64,000 bases of DNA from Bacillota bacterium (GTDB lineage: Bacteria; Bacillota; Sulfobacillia; JACIYH01). Below are positions 17,092-26,569 of this stretch, in pieces (the stretch's first letter is position 1; every line of letters starts with the position of its first letter). The translations under genes and the position numbers were made by a program. The stretch lies in contig JBFLXJ010000002.1 of NCBI GenBank assembly GCA_040757085.1, positions 62,001 through 126,000 of the forward strand, given 5' to 3'. Under the pieces are notes generated by a model, which ran no database searches, was not told the origin of the DNA, and worked only from the letters and a program-made list of their open reading frames with translations.

Positions 17092-17826
17092 GTGAACGGG
17101 CCCATGTTGGTGGTCAAGGATCTTCACAAATACTTCGGCCGCCTGGAAGTACTAAAGGGCGTCAGCTTCGAAGTGGCGCGTCAGGAAGTGGTGGTCATCA
17201 TCGGCCCCAGCGGAGGCGGCAAGAGCACCCTCCTGCGCTGCATCAACCGGCTGGAAGAGCCCACGTCGGGGGAGGTGTACATCGACGGCCAGTGCATCAC
17301 CGACCGGCACGCCCCCGTGTGCCAGATCAGGCGCCAGGTAGGCATGGTGTTCCAGCTCTTCCACCTCTTCCCCCACCTCACCGCCCTGGAGAACGTGACC
17401 CTGGCCCCCATCAAGGTGCTTGGTATGGCCCGCCCGGAGGCCGAGGAGCTGGGCCGGGAACTGCTGGCCAAGGTGGGGCTGGCAGCCAAAGTGAACAGCC
17501 TGCCCGCGCAACTTTCCGGCGGGCAGCAGCAGCGGGTGGCGATCGCCCGCGCCCTGGCCATGCGCCCCAAATTGATGCTGTTCGACGAACCCACCTCGGC
17601 CCTGGACCCGGAGATGATCGGAGAAGTGCTGGCGGTCATGAAGGACCTGGCCCGGGAGGGGATGACCATGCTGGTAGTCAGCCATGAGATGGGGTTCGCC
17701 CGCGAGGTGGCCGACCGCATCATGTTCCTGGAACACGGCATCATCCTGGAGCAAGGTCCACCCGAGCAGATCTTCGCTTCTCCCCGGCACGAACGTACCC
17801 GCGCCTTCCTAAGCAAGGTGCTCTGA
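17092..17826 (+). CDS. Polar amino acid ABC transporter ATP-binding protein (GlnQ-like)
   Basis: A 244-aa ABC ATPase, 6 bp after the permease. Walker A is [13 protein letters not shown], the Q-loop lies in [15 protein letters not shown], the signature is [15 protein letters not shown], Walker B is [14 protein letters not shown] and the H-switch is VVSHEMGFA. All motor residues are present. Start taken as GTG 17092; ATG 17104 is an alternative. It energises uptake with the permease and binding lipoprotein upstream. Confidence 0.94.
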   Translation: MNGPMLVVKDLHKYFGRLEVLKGVSFEVARQEVVVIIGPSGGGKSTLLRCINRLEEPTSGEVYIDGQCITDRHAPVCQIRRQVGMVFQLFHLFPHLTALENVTLAPIKVLGMARPEAEELGRELLAKVGLAAKVNSLPAQLSGGQQQRVAIARALAMRPKLMLFDEPTSALDPEMIGEVLAVMKDLAREGMTMLVVSHEMGFAREVADRIMFLEHGIILEQGPPEQIFASPRHERTRAFLSKVL

Positions 17827-17995
17827 TCCGTACCGGCGGTCCCGTCGGCCGGGAGCGGCGGCGTCATCCGCAGCCCGGTAACACCCGGGCCCAGCGCTCT
17901 CACCTCGCCCGCCTCCAACTGGTACGCCGCGGCAGGTAATTTTTGACGACTGGCGAATTTCACCAGTGAACGATCACGGGAGAGGGGGTCTTCCC

Positions 17996-19114
17996 ATGAA
18001 GGTCGTGGTGCTGGGCGGAGCGGGGGACATGGGCAGCCGTGCGGCCAGGGAGCTGGGGCGCTCCCCCGAAGTTGAATTACTCACGATCGCGGACCGCAAC
18101 CTGGAGAAGGCGAAACAGGTAGCGGCCTCCATAGGCCCCAGGGCGCAGGCCCGTGCCGTGGACGCCCGGGACCACAATGCCCTCGTACGTCTCATCGCCG
18201 AGCACGACGTGGCGGCGGGGGCCATCGGCCCCTTCTACCTCTTCGAGGCAAGGGTGGCCCGCGCGGCCATCGATGCCGGGAAGCCTTACGTGAGCATATG
18301 CGACGACTACGACGCTGCCCAAGCAGTGCTGGAACTTGACCCCCATGCGAGAAACCGAGGGGTCACCATCCTCACCGGTCTGGGATGGACCCCGGGGCTC
18401 TCCAACGTCCTGGCGCGCAAGGGAGTGACCATGCTGGATTCCGCCCGCGAGGTCCACATCGCCTGGTGTGGAGCCTCTTCAGACTCGGAGGGATACGCAG
18501 TTGTCCTGCACACCATGCACATCTTCACCGGCCAGGTTCCCACCTTCTCCGGGGGCAAGATGACCCAGGTGCGCGCGGGGACCGGCCGGAAAGTCGTCAC
18601 CTTCCCCGAGCCCATCGGTCCCGTGGCCGTGTACCACGTGGGCCACCCCGAACCGGTGACCATCCCCCGCTTCATTCCCGGTCTGCAGGAGGTCACACTG
18701 CGGGGAGGCCTCACCGAGAGCTTTCTTAACTGGGTAGCCGTGGCTGTGGCCCGCCTGGGGCTCACCGCCACTCCCGCCCGCAAGGATGCCCTGGGGCGCA
18801 TCATCAAGCCCCTGCTCCCCATGATGGAGAAGGTGGGGAAGCCTGCCCGCCCCCTATCGGGCATCCACGTGGAAGTCCGGGGCGAAAAGGACGGCATTCC
18901 GGCCCGGGTGAAACTGGCTGCTGTAGACCGCATGATGAACCTGACCGGTGTGCCCCTTGCCATCGGCACCCTGATGGTGGGACGGCGCCAGATCAACCGG
19001 CCCGGTGTGATCGCTCCGGAAGCCGAAGGGGCCGTACCTCCCGACCTCTTCCTCGAGGAACTGGCAGCCCGAGGTATCACCGTGCACACGGGACCAGTAG
19101 AGCCGATCCGTTGA
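17996..19114 (+). CDS. Saccharopine dehydrogenase-like NAD(P)-binding protein
   Basis: About 372 aa from ATG 17996 (GGGAGAGGGGG upstream). The N-terminal Rossmann fold is clear: KVVVLGGAGDMGSRAARELG, then IADRNLEKAKQVA. The middle has VNxxxPF-like GAIGPFYLFEARVARAAIDAGKPYVSICDD, characteristic of the saccharopine dehydrogenase/Lys9 superfamily, and GLGWTPGLSNVLARKG, which resembles carboxynorspermidine and related dehydrogenases. The exact reaction cannot be set from sequence. It follows the amino acid ABC transporter by about 170 bp. Confidence 0.83.
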   Translation: MKVVVLGGAGDMGSRAARELGRSPEVELLTIADRNLEKAKQVAASIGPRAQARAVDARDHNALVRLIAEHDVAAGAIGPFYLFEARVARAAIDAGKPYVSICDDYDAAQAVLELDPHARNRGVTILTGLGWTPGLSNVLARKGVTMLDSAREVHIAWCGASSDSEGYAVVLHTMHIFTGQVPTFSGGKMTQVRAGTGRKVVTFPEPIGPVAVYHVGHPEPVTIPRFIPGLQEVTLRGGLTESFLNWVAVAVARLGLTATPARKDALGRIIKPLLPMMEKVGKPARPLSGIHVEVRGEKDGIPARVKLAAVDRMMNLTGVPLAIGTLMVGRRQINRPGVIAPEAEGAVPPDLFLEELAARGITVHTGPVEPIR

Positions 19115-19238
19115 ACCGGCACCAGGAACCGGGGGAGGCGGGCCGCACGAGGCGGGCGCCCGGTGCAGGAACGGCGGCATGTGCTGCTGTGCTGCCGGGC
19201 AGGAGGAAAACGGGCGCGGTCAGCCAATAAGTTATTGC

Positions 19239-20621
19239 GTGACTCGAAGTAATTCCCCGGCCTCGTTCTTATCCGTGTCCGAAGGGGCCCCCACCGGAGT
19301 CCTGGTCCGGCACGTCCTCACGCTGGCGTGGCCCTCGGTCGCCGAACAACTATTTTTCGGCCTGGCGCAGGTGCTCATCCTCACCATCGTGGGAAACCTG
19401 GGGCCTGTCGCCATCGCCGCCGTGGGGGTATCCAACCAGCTCCAGTGGTTCTTTGTCTCCGGCTTCTTCGCTCTGGGGGCGGGTGCCACCACCATAGTGG
19501 CCCGCTCCATGGGGGCCGGGGATGCAGACACCGCGCGGGCTGCCGTGCTCCAGGCCGTGTCGGCCACGGCGGCCCTTTCTACCCTGGTGGGAGTTGCGGG
19601 GTGGATGCTGGCCCGGCCCGCCCTGCGGGCCATGGGCCTGGATGACCCTACCGCAGCCCTGGCGGTACCCTACCTGCGGCTCCTGTTCGCCAGCATTCCC
19701 CCCAGCGCTGCCGCCATGTGCCTGGGGGCGAGCCTGCGGGGAGCCGGCGACACCCGTACCCCCATGCTGGTCAACGCGGTGGGTACCGTCCTCAACATCC
19801 TCGTCGCCTACCTGTTGGTGGGGGGAAAGATGGGTGCTCCCGCCCTGGGCCTGCAGGGGGCAGGCATATCCTTCCTGGTGAGCGGCCTGTGGGGCTGTGC
19901 TGCGTTCCTGGTGACCACGGTCACCGGGCGGTGCGGCCTGCGCGTCGCCTCCTGGACCAGCTACCGCCCTGACCTCGGGCTGCTGGGGCGCATCCTCAAC
20001 GTGGGTATTCCCAGCGCCGCCGAACAACTCGCCATGTCCTTCGGCATCCTCATGTTCGTGAGGGTGGTCACTTCTCTGGGCACCAGCACCTACGCCGCCC
20101 ACCAGATCGCCGTCAACCTGACCAACCTCACCTTCCCCATCACTATGGGATTCGCAATTTCCGCCACCGCCCTGGTGGGGCAGTCTCTGGGGGCCCGCAA
20201 GCCGCGCCTGGCAGAAAGGTATGCGTATACGGCCCGAATGCTCGCCTTCGGCCTGGTGACGGCGGTGTCCCTCGCCACCGCCTTCTTCTCCCTGTTCCTG
20301 GCCCGGATGTATACCACCGACCCCCAGGTGACGGCCCTGGCCAGTTCTGCCCTCCGGATCGCCGCCGTATCTCAACCGGGCCTGGCCCTGTACGCGGTAC
20401 TTGCAGGGGCGCTACGGGGAGCGGGTGACACCCGCTGGCCGCTGTACCTCACCCTGGTGGGGATATGGGGAGTGCGGCTCAGCCTGGGCTATCTGGGGGC
20501 AATCATCCTTCCCCTGGGCCTGTACGGCATATGGGGTGCCATCGCCTGCGACCAGTGGACCCGGGCCATCCTCGTCACCTTCCGCTTCCGCAGCCGCCGC
20601 TGGCAGACAATCCGCGTCTAG
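19239..20621 (+). CDS. MATE-family efflux transporter
   Basis: About 460 aa; start uncertain: GTG 19239 is taken, GTG 19275 or ATG 19179 are alternatives and none has a strong ribosome site. Twelve hydrophobic segments in two similar halves are visible, with the repeated MATE signatures L-A-W-P-S-V-A-E-Q near the start, GAGATTIVARSMGAGD, LGASLRGAGDTRTPM in the first half, and LAGALRGAGDTRWPLY in the second. This is the NorM/DinF-type Na+ or H+ antiporter superfamily; the substrate is unknown. Confidence 0.88.
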   Translation: MTRSNSPASFLSVSEGAPTGVLVRHVLTLAWPSVAEQLFFGLAQVLILTIVGNLGPVAIAAVGVSNQLQWFFVSGFFALGAGATTIVARSMGAGDADTARAAVLQAVSATAALSTLVGVAGWMLARPALRAMGLDDPTAALAVPYLRLLFASIPPSAAAMCLGASLRGAGDTRTPMLVNAVGTVLNILVAYLLVGGKMGAPALGLQGAGISFLVSGLWGCAAFLVTTVTGRCGLRVASWTSYRPDLGLLGRILNVGIPSAAEQLAMSFGILMFVRVVTSLGTSTYAAHQIAVNLTNLTFPITMGFAISATALVGQSLGARKPRLAERYAYTARMLAFGLVTAVSLATAFFSLFLARMYTTDPQVTALASSALRIAAVSQPGLALYAVLAGALRGAGDTRWPLYLTLVGIWGVRLSLGYLGAIILPLGLYGIWGAIACDQWTRAILVTFRFRSRRWQTIRV

Positions 20622-20705
20622 CGCCGCTCGGCGCAGGTGACGCCGATCGCCCCCATCGACGCAGAGTACGGAGACCGGGGACGACAACGGGGGTGGGAGG
20701 AGCGA

Positions 20706-22193
20706 TCAGCCTTCGGCCGGGCGGGGGCGTAGCAGAGGGAAGAGGATGACGTCCCGAATGGAAGGTGAATCCGTGAGTAGCATCACCAGGCGATCGATAC
20801 CGATCCCCAGGCCGCCGGTGGGGGGCATCCCATATTCCAGGGCAAGGAGGAAGTCTTCGTCGAAGGGATGGGCCTCCTCGTCACCCCGGGCCCGCACGGC
20901 TGCCTGCTGCTCGAAGCGCTCCCGCTGGTCAAGGGGATCGTTCAGTTCCGAAAAGGCATTTGCTATCTCCCGGCAGGCCACGAACGCCTCGAACCGGTAC
21001 ACCAGCCCGGGATCATCTGCCCGGCGTTTGGCAAGCGGGGACATTTCCACCGGGTAGTCGATCAGGAACGCGGGCTGCACCAGGTGGGGTTCCACTTCCT
21101 CCTCCAGGATCTTGTCGATGACGTTGGCCTTGGTGGCGGGCTTGTCCAGGCGCAGCCCCCGTGCGGCAGCCACCTCGGCCGCATCCCGGTCATCCCTGAT
21201 GTCCTCGGGACCCAGGCCAGCATACCGGCGCATGGCATCCCACAGTCGCAGCCGCGGCCAGGGCGGATTCAGCTCAATCCGGTTCCCCTGGTAAGTGATA
21301 ACCGTGGTCCCCAGGACTTCCCCCGCTACCCGGGAAATCATCTGCTCGGTAAGTACCATCATGTCCTCGTAGTCGGCATAAGCCTGGTAGAGTTCCAGCA
21401 TGGTGAACTCGGGGTTGTGACGGGTGGAAATCCCCTCGTTCCGGAACACCCGCCCGATCTCGTATACTTTTTCCAGGCCTCCCACGATCAGCCTTTTAAG
21501 GTACAGCTCCAGTGCAATGCGCAGGTACAGGTCGAGGTCAAGGGCATTGTGGTGGGTGATGAACGGGCGTGCGGTCGCCCCGCCCGCCACCAGGCTCATC
21601 ACCGGGGTCTCCACCTCGTAGAACCCCCGGGCATCCAGGAAGTTACGGATGGCACGCACCACCCGGGCCCGCGTGAGGAACACGTCCCGCACCTCGGGGT
21701 TCACCATGAGGTCCAGGTAGCGGTAGCGGTACCGGAGTTCCACGTCCCTCAGGCCGTGCCACTTCTCGGGCAGTGGTCGCAGCGACTTGGTGAGGAGTTG
21801 CCACCCTTCCGCCTCCACCGAGACCTCGCCCCGGCGGGTGCGCATGACCTTGCCCCATACTCCGATGACGTCGCCCACGTCCAGCAAAGTGAAGTCATCG
21901 TACTGCCCGCCCGGCAGCACATCAGCCCGAGCGTAAACCTGGATGCGACCGGAAATATCCTGCAGGTCGGCAAAGCTGGCCTTCCCATGCACCCTGATCC
22001 CCATCACCCGGCCGGCTACCCTCACCGGGCGCCCCTCCAGGGCGGCAAAGTCCTCTCTAATTTGCTGGGCGAAGTGGGTCTTCTCGAACCTGCCCCCGAA
22101 CGGGTCGACCCCCTTCGCCCTCCATTGCTCCAGCCGGGCCCTGCGGGCCTCCAGCACGTCGGACAGCCTGGGCTCTTCCCTGCTCATCTCCAA
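20706..22193 (-). CDS. lysS: Lysyl-tRNA synthetase, class II
   Basis: A 495-aa LysRS-II. The N-terminal OB-fold anticodon-binding domain (residues 50-150: GRVMGIRVHGKASFADLQD) is followed by the class II core: motif 1 around ARVVRAIRNFLDARGFYEVETPVM, motif 2 FRNEGISTRHNPEFTMLELY, and motif 3 GLGIGIDRLVMLL. It charges tRNA-Lys. It lies 9 bp after greA on the same strand, a common pairing in Bacillota. TTG 22193 or ATG 22187 are both possible starts. Confidence 0.96.
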   Translation of the reverse strand: MEMSREEPRLSDVLEARRARLEQWRAKGVDPFGGRFEKTHFAQQIREDFAALEGRPVRVAGRVMGIRVHGKASFADLQDISGRIQVYARADVLPGGQYDDFTLLDVGDVIGVWGKVMRTRRGEVSVEAEGWQLLTKSLRPLPEKWHGLRDVELRYRYRYLDLMVNPEVRDVFLTRARVVRAIRNFLDARGFYEVETPVMSLVAGGATARPFITHHNALDLDLYLRIALELYLKRLIVGGLEKVYEIGRVFRNEGISTRHNPEFTMLELYQAYADYEDMMVLTEQMISRVAGEVLGTTVITYQGNRIELNPPWPRLRLWDAMRRYAGLGPEDIRDDRDAAEVAAARGLRLDKPATKANVIDKILEEEVEPHLVQPAFLIDYPVEMSPLAKRRADDPGLVYRFEAFVACREIANAFSELNDPLDQRERFEQQAAVRARGDEEAHPFDEDFLLALEYGMPPTGGLGIGIDRLVMLLTDSPSIRDVILFPLLRPRPAEG

Positions 22194-22202
22194 ACTGGCT
22201 TT

Positions 22203-22679
22203 TTACCTCCCCAGCGCCACGATCTCGTAGCGGAAACGACCCAAAGGCGCCGCCACTTCCACCTGAGAACCCACCTTCTGCCCCAGGACAGCACGCCCCA
22301 CCGGGGACTGGTCGGAAATCCGACCGGCAGAAGGGTCGGCCTCCGCCGAGGAGACGATAGTATAAGTGAACTCGTCCCCTGTGTCCACGTCGCGCAGCGT
22401 TACCCGCGATCCCAGGCTGACCCGTTCGGGGTCGATGGCCTCCCGGTTGAGGACGCGGGCATACCGGAGCACATTCTCCAGTTGCGCGATCCGCGCTTCC
22501 ACGAAGGCCTGCTCGTTCTTGGCGTTCTCGTATTCCGAGTTCTCGTCCAGGTCCCCGAACTGACGGGCCTGCTTGATCCTTTCGGCCACTTCCCGCCGGC
22601 GTACCGACTTCAGGTATTCCAGCTCCTTCTCCAGCTTCTCCAGGCCCTCCGGCGAAAGAACGATTTCTTTCTGGGCCAC
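22203..22679 (-). CDS. greA: Transcription elongation factor GreA
   Basis: About 158 aa from GTG 22679, preceded by GGGAGGAG. The N-terminal coiled coil is EGLEKLEKELEYLKSVRRREVAERI with the conserved acidic tip GDLDENSEYENAKNEQAFVEARI; the C-terminal FKBP-like domain ends with SPVGRAVLGQKVGSQVEVAAPLG. GreA enters the RNA polymerase secondary channel and stimulates cleavage of backtracked RNA. The frame extends upstream to 22781 but without homology. The gene is first in a greA-lysS operon and next to the C-terminal remnant of the gene split by the integrated element. Confidence 0.95.
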   Translation of the reverse strand: MAQKEIVLSPEGLEKLEKELEYLKSVRRREVAERIKQARQFGDLDENSEYENAKNEQAFVEARIAQLENVLRYARVLNREAIDPERVSLGSRVTLRDVDTGDEFTYTIVSSAEADPSAGRISDQSPVGRAVLGQKVGSQVEVAAPLGRFRYEIVALGR

Positions 22680-22767
22680 CTGATCTTCTCCTCCCTGGAG
22701 TCTAGCTCCCCAATTAATCGGACTCCACCGGCAATATATGAAGGCCCCGGACATTACTGCCCGGTGC

Positions 22768-23019
22768 TCACTCAATGGCATCCCCGATTATATGCGCACC
22801 CCCCACACCTGTCAACCATGCCACGCTGCGCCCGTTTGGCCCCAGAATGGCACCCGCCAGCGACCAACCGCATTCCCTGGCCGCCTGCCACACCCGGTCC
22901 AGCTGGCGGGCCGATAGCGGCCCCCTTGAACGCGGAGGCGGGAGGGCCGCCTCCAGGCCCCCCGCCGGCAGAAACCCTTCCGGCCATCCCCATACCCGCC
23001 ACCACCAGGCGGGTATGCC
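22768..23019 (-). pseudogene. C-terminal remnant of the host gene split by the integrated element
   Basis: Eight codons inside the left 25-bp repeat (G-I-P-A-W-W-W-R) plus 75 further codons to a TGA stop at 22770-22768. There is no start codon in frame. The same repeat at 40400-40424 encodes the same eight residues in the same frame inside the N-terminal part of a minus-strand gene, so the two pieces were one reading frame. The segment reads GWPEGFLPAGGLEA and AARECGWSLAGAI, similar to the C-terminal part of COG5322/shikimate-dehydrogenase-like proteins. No internal stop or frameshift has accumulated. Confidence 0.8.
22995..23019. repeat. Left attachment site (attL), 25-bp core
   Basis: Identical over 25 bp to 40400-40424 in the same orientation; the flanking bases differ on both sides. 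It lies inside a coding sequence (codons for G-I-P-A-W-W-W-R on the minus strand) and 31 bp from the end of the integrase gene, as expected for a site-specific recombination junction. Confidence 0.85.
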
Positions 23020-23050
23020 GGGCCGTTTTGCCCCTGCGCAGCCAGCGGGG

Positions 23051-24214
23051 TCACGGCCCGGGATCCGCTGTTGCTAACGAATTGCCAACCGAAGGCGGAT
23101 CCCAAACCCGCTCCATGGCCCGGGCCGCTTCCTTCTGGGTATCGGGCAGTACATGGCTGTAAACGTCGAGGGTCAGCGCCACCGAGGAATGCCCCAGCCG
23201 TTCCGAGACCACCTTCGGGTGCACACCCTGGCGCAGCAACACGGTGGCATGGCTGTGCCGGAGGTCATGGAAACGGAGAACGGGAACCCCGGCTACCAGG
23301 GCAATCTCTTTCAGCCTCCTGGTGATGTTGGGACGCTGAAGGGGCTTGCCTTTGTCCGTGCTGAACACAAGACCGTAGTCTTGCCACGAAGAACCCGCCC
23401 TCCACCTTTCCTCCATCTGCTGCTTCCTGTGTTGCCGAAGCACCTCGAGGGAAACACAATCCAGCGGTATCGGCCGCCGCGAACGCGGCGTCTTGGGCTC
23501 CTGCCACCTCGGCTCCGGCCCGCTCGGCCGTCCGACCAGGGAACGCCTTACCTGGATGACACCCCGGTCGAGATCCACATCCTCCCACACCAGGCCCAGC
23601 AATTCCCCCAGGCGCATTCCCGTCGCCAGCGCGAGGTGAAACAGCGGGTAGTAGCGCGAACCCCGGGCCTCGCGCAGGAATAGCCGGATCTGTTCTTCCG
23701 TCCATACGTTCACCCGTCCGACGCCCGGGGATGGGCATTTCACCCCGTCGGTGGGACAGCGCGCGACCATACCCCACTTCGCCGCCTGCCTCATGGCCAC
23801 CCGCAGCACTGCAAAGACGCTGGCACGCGTTCCCCCCGATAGCGTGTCCGGCAAGGCGCACAGTGCCTGCTGGACATCAACGGGGGTGAGTGCGACGAGG
23901 TACCTGCTTCCCAGAGTCTGGTACCAGTACCTGAGGCGCTCCTTCCAGGATTCGTAGGTTGCCGGTCGCAGTCTTTGCTTCACGGTGTCCAGCCACCACT
24001 GGAGATATTCCCCCACCGTTAACCTTGTGGGAGCCATACCCAGGGCACCCCCGTCGACCTGCAATAGCAGTTGCGTCAGGGTGCGCTCCGCATCCCGCCT
24101 GTTTCCTTTCACCGTCACCCACTTCTGCCGCCGCTTGCCCGTCTGCGGGTCGCGGGGCAACTCCACCACGACCGTCCACCCGTTCCGGGATCTCTTCCTG
24201 ATGTGCCCTCTCAC
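23051..24214 (-). CDS. Tyrosine recombinase/integrase of the element
   Basis: A 387-aa integrase. The N-terminal AP2-like arm-binding region reads MRGHIRKRSRNGWTVVVELP with GKRRQKWVTVKGNRRDAERT, as in Tn916- and phage-type integrases. A SAM-like core-binding domain spans about 63-140 (T-V-G-E-Y-L-Q-W-W). The catalytic domain holds the first Arg in TGMRLGELLGLVWEDVD, then HDLRHSHATVLL (H-x-x-R), LGHSS, and the nucleophile Tyr in TLDVYSHV. All catalytic residues are present. GTG start at 24214. It ends 31 bp from attL. No excisionase-like gene is adjacent. Confidence 0.93.
   Translation of the reverse strand: MRGHIRKRSRNGWTVVVELPRDPQTGKRRQKWVTVKGNRRDAERTLTQLLLQVDGGALGMAPTRLTVGEYLQWWLDTVKQRLRPATYESWKERLRYWYQTLGSRYLVALTPVDVQQALCALPDTLSGGTRASVFAVLRVAMRQAAKWGMVARCPTDGVKCPSPGVGRVNVWTEEQIRLFLREARGSRYYPLFHLALATGMRLGELLGLVWEDVDLDRGVIQVRRSLVGRPSGPEPRWQEPKTPRSRRPIPLDCVSLEVLRQHRKQQMEERWRAGSSWQDYGLVFSTDKGKPLQRPNITRRLKEIALVAGVPVLRFHDLRHSHATVLLRQGVHPKVVSERLGHSSVALTLDVYSHVLPDTQKEAARAMERVWDPPSVGNSLATADPGP
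23071..23089 (+). repeat. Arm-type repeats near attL
   Basis: TTGCTAACG at 23071-23079 and TTGCCAAC at 23082-23089, start-to-start spacing 11 bp, inside the last codons of the integrase gene. The same pair with the same 11-bp spacing occurs near attR (40256-40275). Likely integrase arm-binding sites. Confidence 0.55.
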
Positions 24215-24428
24215 CTCTCAGCGCCCCCCTGAAAGCCGCAGATGCCGTCCTCCCCATATGCCTAATGCGCTCCGGGGCGGACAATGCCCACGCCCTCTCC
24301 AGGGGACCTGCCCCGGTACCTGCTGCAACGGTCCGCACTTCTGCGGCAAGTTCATCCCATACGCATTCGCCCAGGGAGCGCCAAAGCAAAATGAGATCGG
24401 CACCAGCCAAGTGGGAGCGACATTGGCG

Positions 24429-25736
24429 CTATTCGGCGGTTACGCTTGTTCCGCCTGAGCGGCGGTCAGCCCCGCAGACTGCGAGCGCCGCTGCGAAAAC
24501 CTCCTTCAGCGGAACCCCCGAGGAGGCAGCCAGTGCCTTGCAATCGCCGTATTCGGGCGCCACGTTCACCAGCTTGCCCCCCAGGTAGGCACACTTGACC
24601 CGGACGGTGCCGTAGGGGGTCGTCACCTCCCTGACCTCTCGCGACGCCAGCCATCGCGTGACCCGGTAGCCCCTCACGCCTATGGTGGTCGTCTCGCGCA
24701 GGAAAACCGAAATCACGGCCGCCAGGTCAGCACCACGGCACAGCGCGGAAAGCACCGCTCCGGGACGCTGCTTCTTCATGTACGCAGGTCTCATGAACAC
24801 GTCCAGAGCTCCCGCCTCGAACATGCGTTCTTGAACGTAATCGTAGAACTGCGGGTTCATATCATCGATGTTACACTCCAGCAGGAAGCAATGCTCCAGC
24901 TCGGCGCCCAGGTCCCGCGCTGCCTCCGCCTCGCAAAAAGTCAAGCCCTCGTCCAACCCGTCGCCGGCAACCCAGGCAGTTCCCACGGCCAGGCGCAATA
25001 CGTTGGGACGGGGGAGATTCCGGGTTCCTGCCCCGTACCCGACGGCTTCGGGAACCATCCGCGGCCAGGACAGTGTCGGCCGGGCCATGGCCTTCATGAG
25101 GGCCGCCCCCGTGGGGGTCACCAGTTCTACCTCGCCGGGAGCCCCCTTCACGGGGAACCCCCTCAACAGTTCCAGTGTGGCGGGCGCAGGAAGGGGAATC
25201 ACGCCGTGCGCCGCAACGGTTTCACCACCTGTCAGCGGCAGCGGGCCGCACAACAACATCTCCACTCCCAGGAGCCTCAGTCCCTCCACCACCCCTACCA
25301 CGTCCACTATGGCGTCGATCGCCCCCACCTCGTGGAAGTGCACCTGATCGGGAGGGACGCCGTGTATGCGGCCCTCCGCCTCCGCCAGGAGCCGGAAAAC
25401 TTCCTTGACCCGGGCCACGCTGGCACCGGGGAGAGAGCTGCAATCAAGCAGGGCGAATATCTCATGCAACCCCCGGTGCACGTGTCCTTCGTTCACGGCC
25501 GGCCCGCCCCCGCCCCCCTCTGCCAGAAGCACGTCGGCCTTGGTTGCCGAAATGCCGGCCTTGTTCACCTTCCGGGCCACTATTTGAACGCCCTGGAGGG
25601 GAAGTGCCCCCACGGCACGGTTCAGATCCTCGACGCTCACGCCGCAGTCGATTATGGCCCCCAGCAGCATATCCCCGCTCACGCCGGAGGCAGGGTCCAC
25701 GAAAGCCAGCCGCAAGCCCCTGGCGTCCTCAGCCAC
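24429..25736 (-). CDS. larC: LarC, nickel-inserting cyclometallase for the nickel pincer cofactor
   Basis: About 435 aa from GTG 25736 (GGGGGG upstream, 11 bp after larB). It starts LRLAFVDPASGVSGDMLLGAI, the LarC N-terminal signature, with VHFHEVGAIDAIVDVVG in the middle. The C-terminal CTP-dependent metal-inserting part follows (LECNIDDMNPQFYDYV, RPAYMKKQRPG, TTIGVRGYRV). LarC inserts Ni into the P2TMN intermediate to make the cofactor of LarA. In Lactiplantibacillus plantarum the protein is made by programmed frameshifting from larC1/larC2; here it is one unbroken frame. It is the last of the serine T-box operon, 214 bp before the integrase. Confidence 0.92.
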   Translation of the reverse strand: MAEDARGLRLAFVDPASGVSGDMLLGAIIDCGVSVEDLNRAVGALPLQGVQIVARKVNKAGISATKADVLLAEGGGGGPAVNEGHVHRGLHEIFALLDCSSLPGASVARVKEVFRLLAEAEGRIHGVPPDQVHFHEVGAIDAIVDVVGVVEGLRLLGVEMLLCGPLPLTGGETVAAHGVIPLPAPATLELLRGFPVKGAPGEVELVTPTGAALMKAMARPTLSWPRMVPEAVGYGAGTRNLPRPNVLRLAVGTAWVAGDGLDEGLTFCEAEAARDLGAELEHCFLLECNIDDMNPQFYDYVQERMFEAGALDVFMRPAYMKKQRPGAVLSALCRGADLAAVISVFLRETTTIGVRGYRVTRWLASREVREVTTPYGTVRVKCAYLGGKLVNVAPEYGDCKALAASSGVPLKEVFAAALAVCGADRRSGGTSVTAE

Positions 25737-25747
25737 CGGTGACCCCC

Positions 25748-26512
25748 CTACTCGTCGCAGTTTATCAGGTGGGCAATCTGCGCCGCGCCGAAGCCGTTGT
25801 CGATGTTCACCACTGCCACGCCGGGCGCACAACTGTTGAGCATGGCCAGCAACGCGGCCATCCCGCCCAGACTCGCCCCGTACCCCACACTGGTGGGGAC
25901 CGCTATCACCGGCCGCCCCACCAGCCCGGCCACCACACTGGGCAAGGCCCCTTCCATGCCCGCCGTCACCACCACCACTCGCGCCCGCCGCAGGAGGCGG
26001 AGATGGGGAAGCAAGCGGTGCAAACCCGCCACCCCCACATCGTAAATACGCTCCACGGGGTCGCCTGCCACCTCCAGCGTCACCGCTGCCTCCTCCGCCA
26101 CGGGCAGGTCCGCCGTCCCCGCCGAGACCACTGCCACAAAACCTCTGGGCCGGCAATACCCCGCCCCCCGATCGATTCCGGAACGCAGGACGATGATGCG
26201 GGCAGCGGGGAAATACTCCGCCTGCGAGTTCCACTTCCGCACAGCCTGCCAGACCTCTTCATCGGCTCGCGTGGCCATCACCACCACATGCCGGGAGGCC
26301 AGCTTCTGAAGGATCTCGACCACCTGCGTCGGGGTTTTCCCCTGACAGAACACAACTTCCGGGAAACCCAAACGCAGGGCACGGTGATGGTCCGGCTTGG
26401 CAAAACCCATATCCTCATATGGCAGTACAGCCAGTTCCTCGACCGCCTCCTCAACGCCGAGGTCGCCCCTTCGTACTCGCTCGAGAAGACTCACCAGAGC
26501 AGCTCTATCCAC
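25748..26512 (-). CDS. larB: LarB, nicotinate adenine dinucleotide carboxylase/hydrolase
   Basis: A 254-aa PurE-like protein. The core reads VVVVTAGMEGALPSVVAGLVGRPVIAVPTSVGYG, then L-G-G-M-A-A-L-L-A-M-L-N-S-C-A-P-G and the ending VVNIDNGFGAA. An earlier TADLPVAEEAAVTLEVAG segment is typical of LarB. LarB carboxylates the pyridinium ring of NaAD and hydrolyses the phosphoanhydride, the first step of nickel pincer synthesis. GTG 26512 follows GAGGAG at 10 nt. It lies between larE and larC. Confidence 0.94.
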   Translation of the reverse strand: MDRAALVSLLERVRRGDLGVEEAVEELAVLPYEDMGFAKPDHHRALRLGFPEVVFCQGKTPTQVVEILQKLASRHVVVMATRADEEVWQAVRKWNSQAEYFPAARIIVLRSGIDRGAGYCRPRGFVAVVSAGTADLPVAEEAAVTLEVAGDPVERIYDVGVAGLHRLLPHLRLLRRARVVVVTAGMEGALPSVVAGLVGRPVIAVPTSVGYGASLGGMAALLAMLNSCAPGVAVVNIDNGFGAAQIAHLINCDE

Positions 26513-26569
26513 CGCCCCCAGCTCCTCACCGGCAAGCCGCCGCCAGGATGGTCGCGATCCGGCAATAAC

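Noticed and set aside
17827-17995. Possible coding remnant on the minus strand between the ABC ATPase and the saccharopine dehydrogenase-like gene
   Set aside because: The frame looks protein-like for about 45 codons but runs on into the antisense of the ATPase and has no recognisable family.
22772-23005. A 77-codon Gly/Ala-rich frame near attL
   Set aside because: It is in a different phase from the split host gene's C-terminal part, which explains the coding signal there.
24218-24403. A 61-codon frame between larC and the integrase, considered as an excisionase
   Set aside because: Low-complexity Gly/Pro/Arg tail, no helix-turn-helix pattern and no good start signal.
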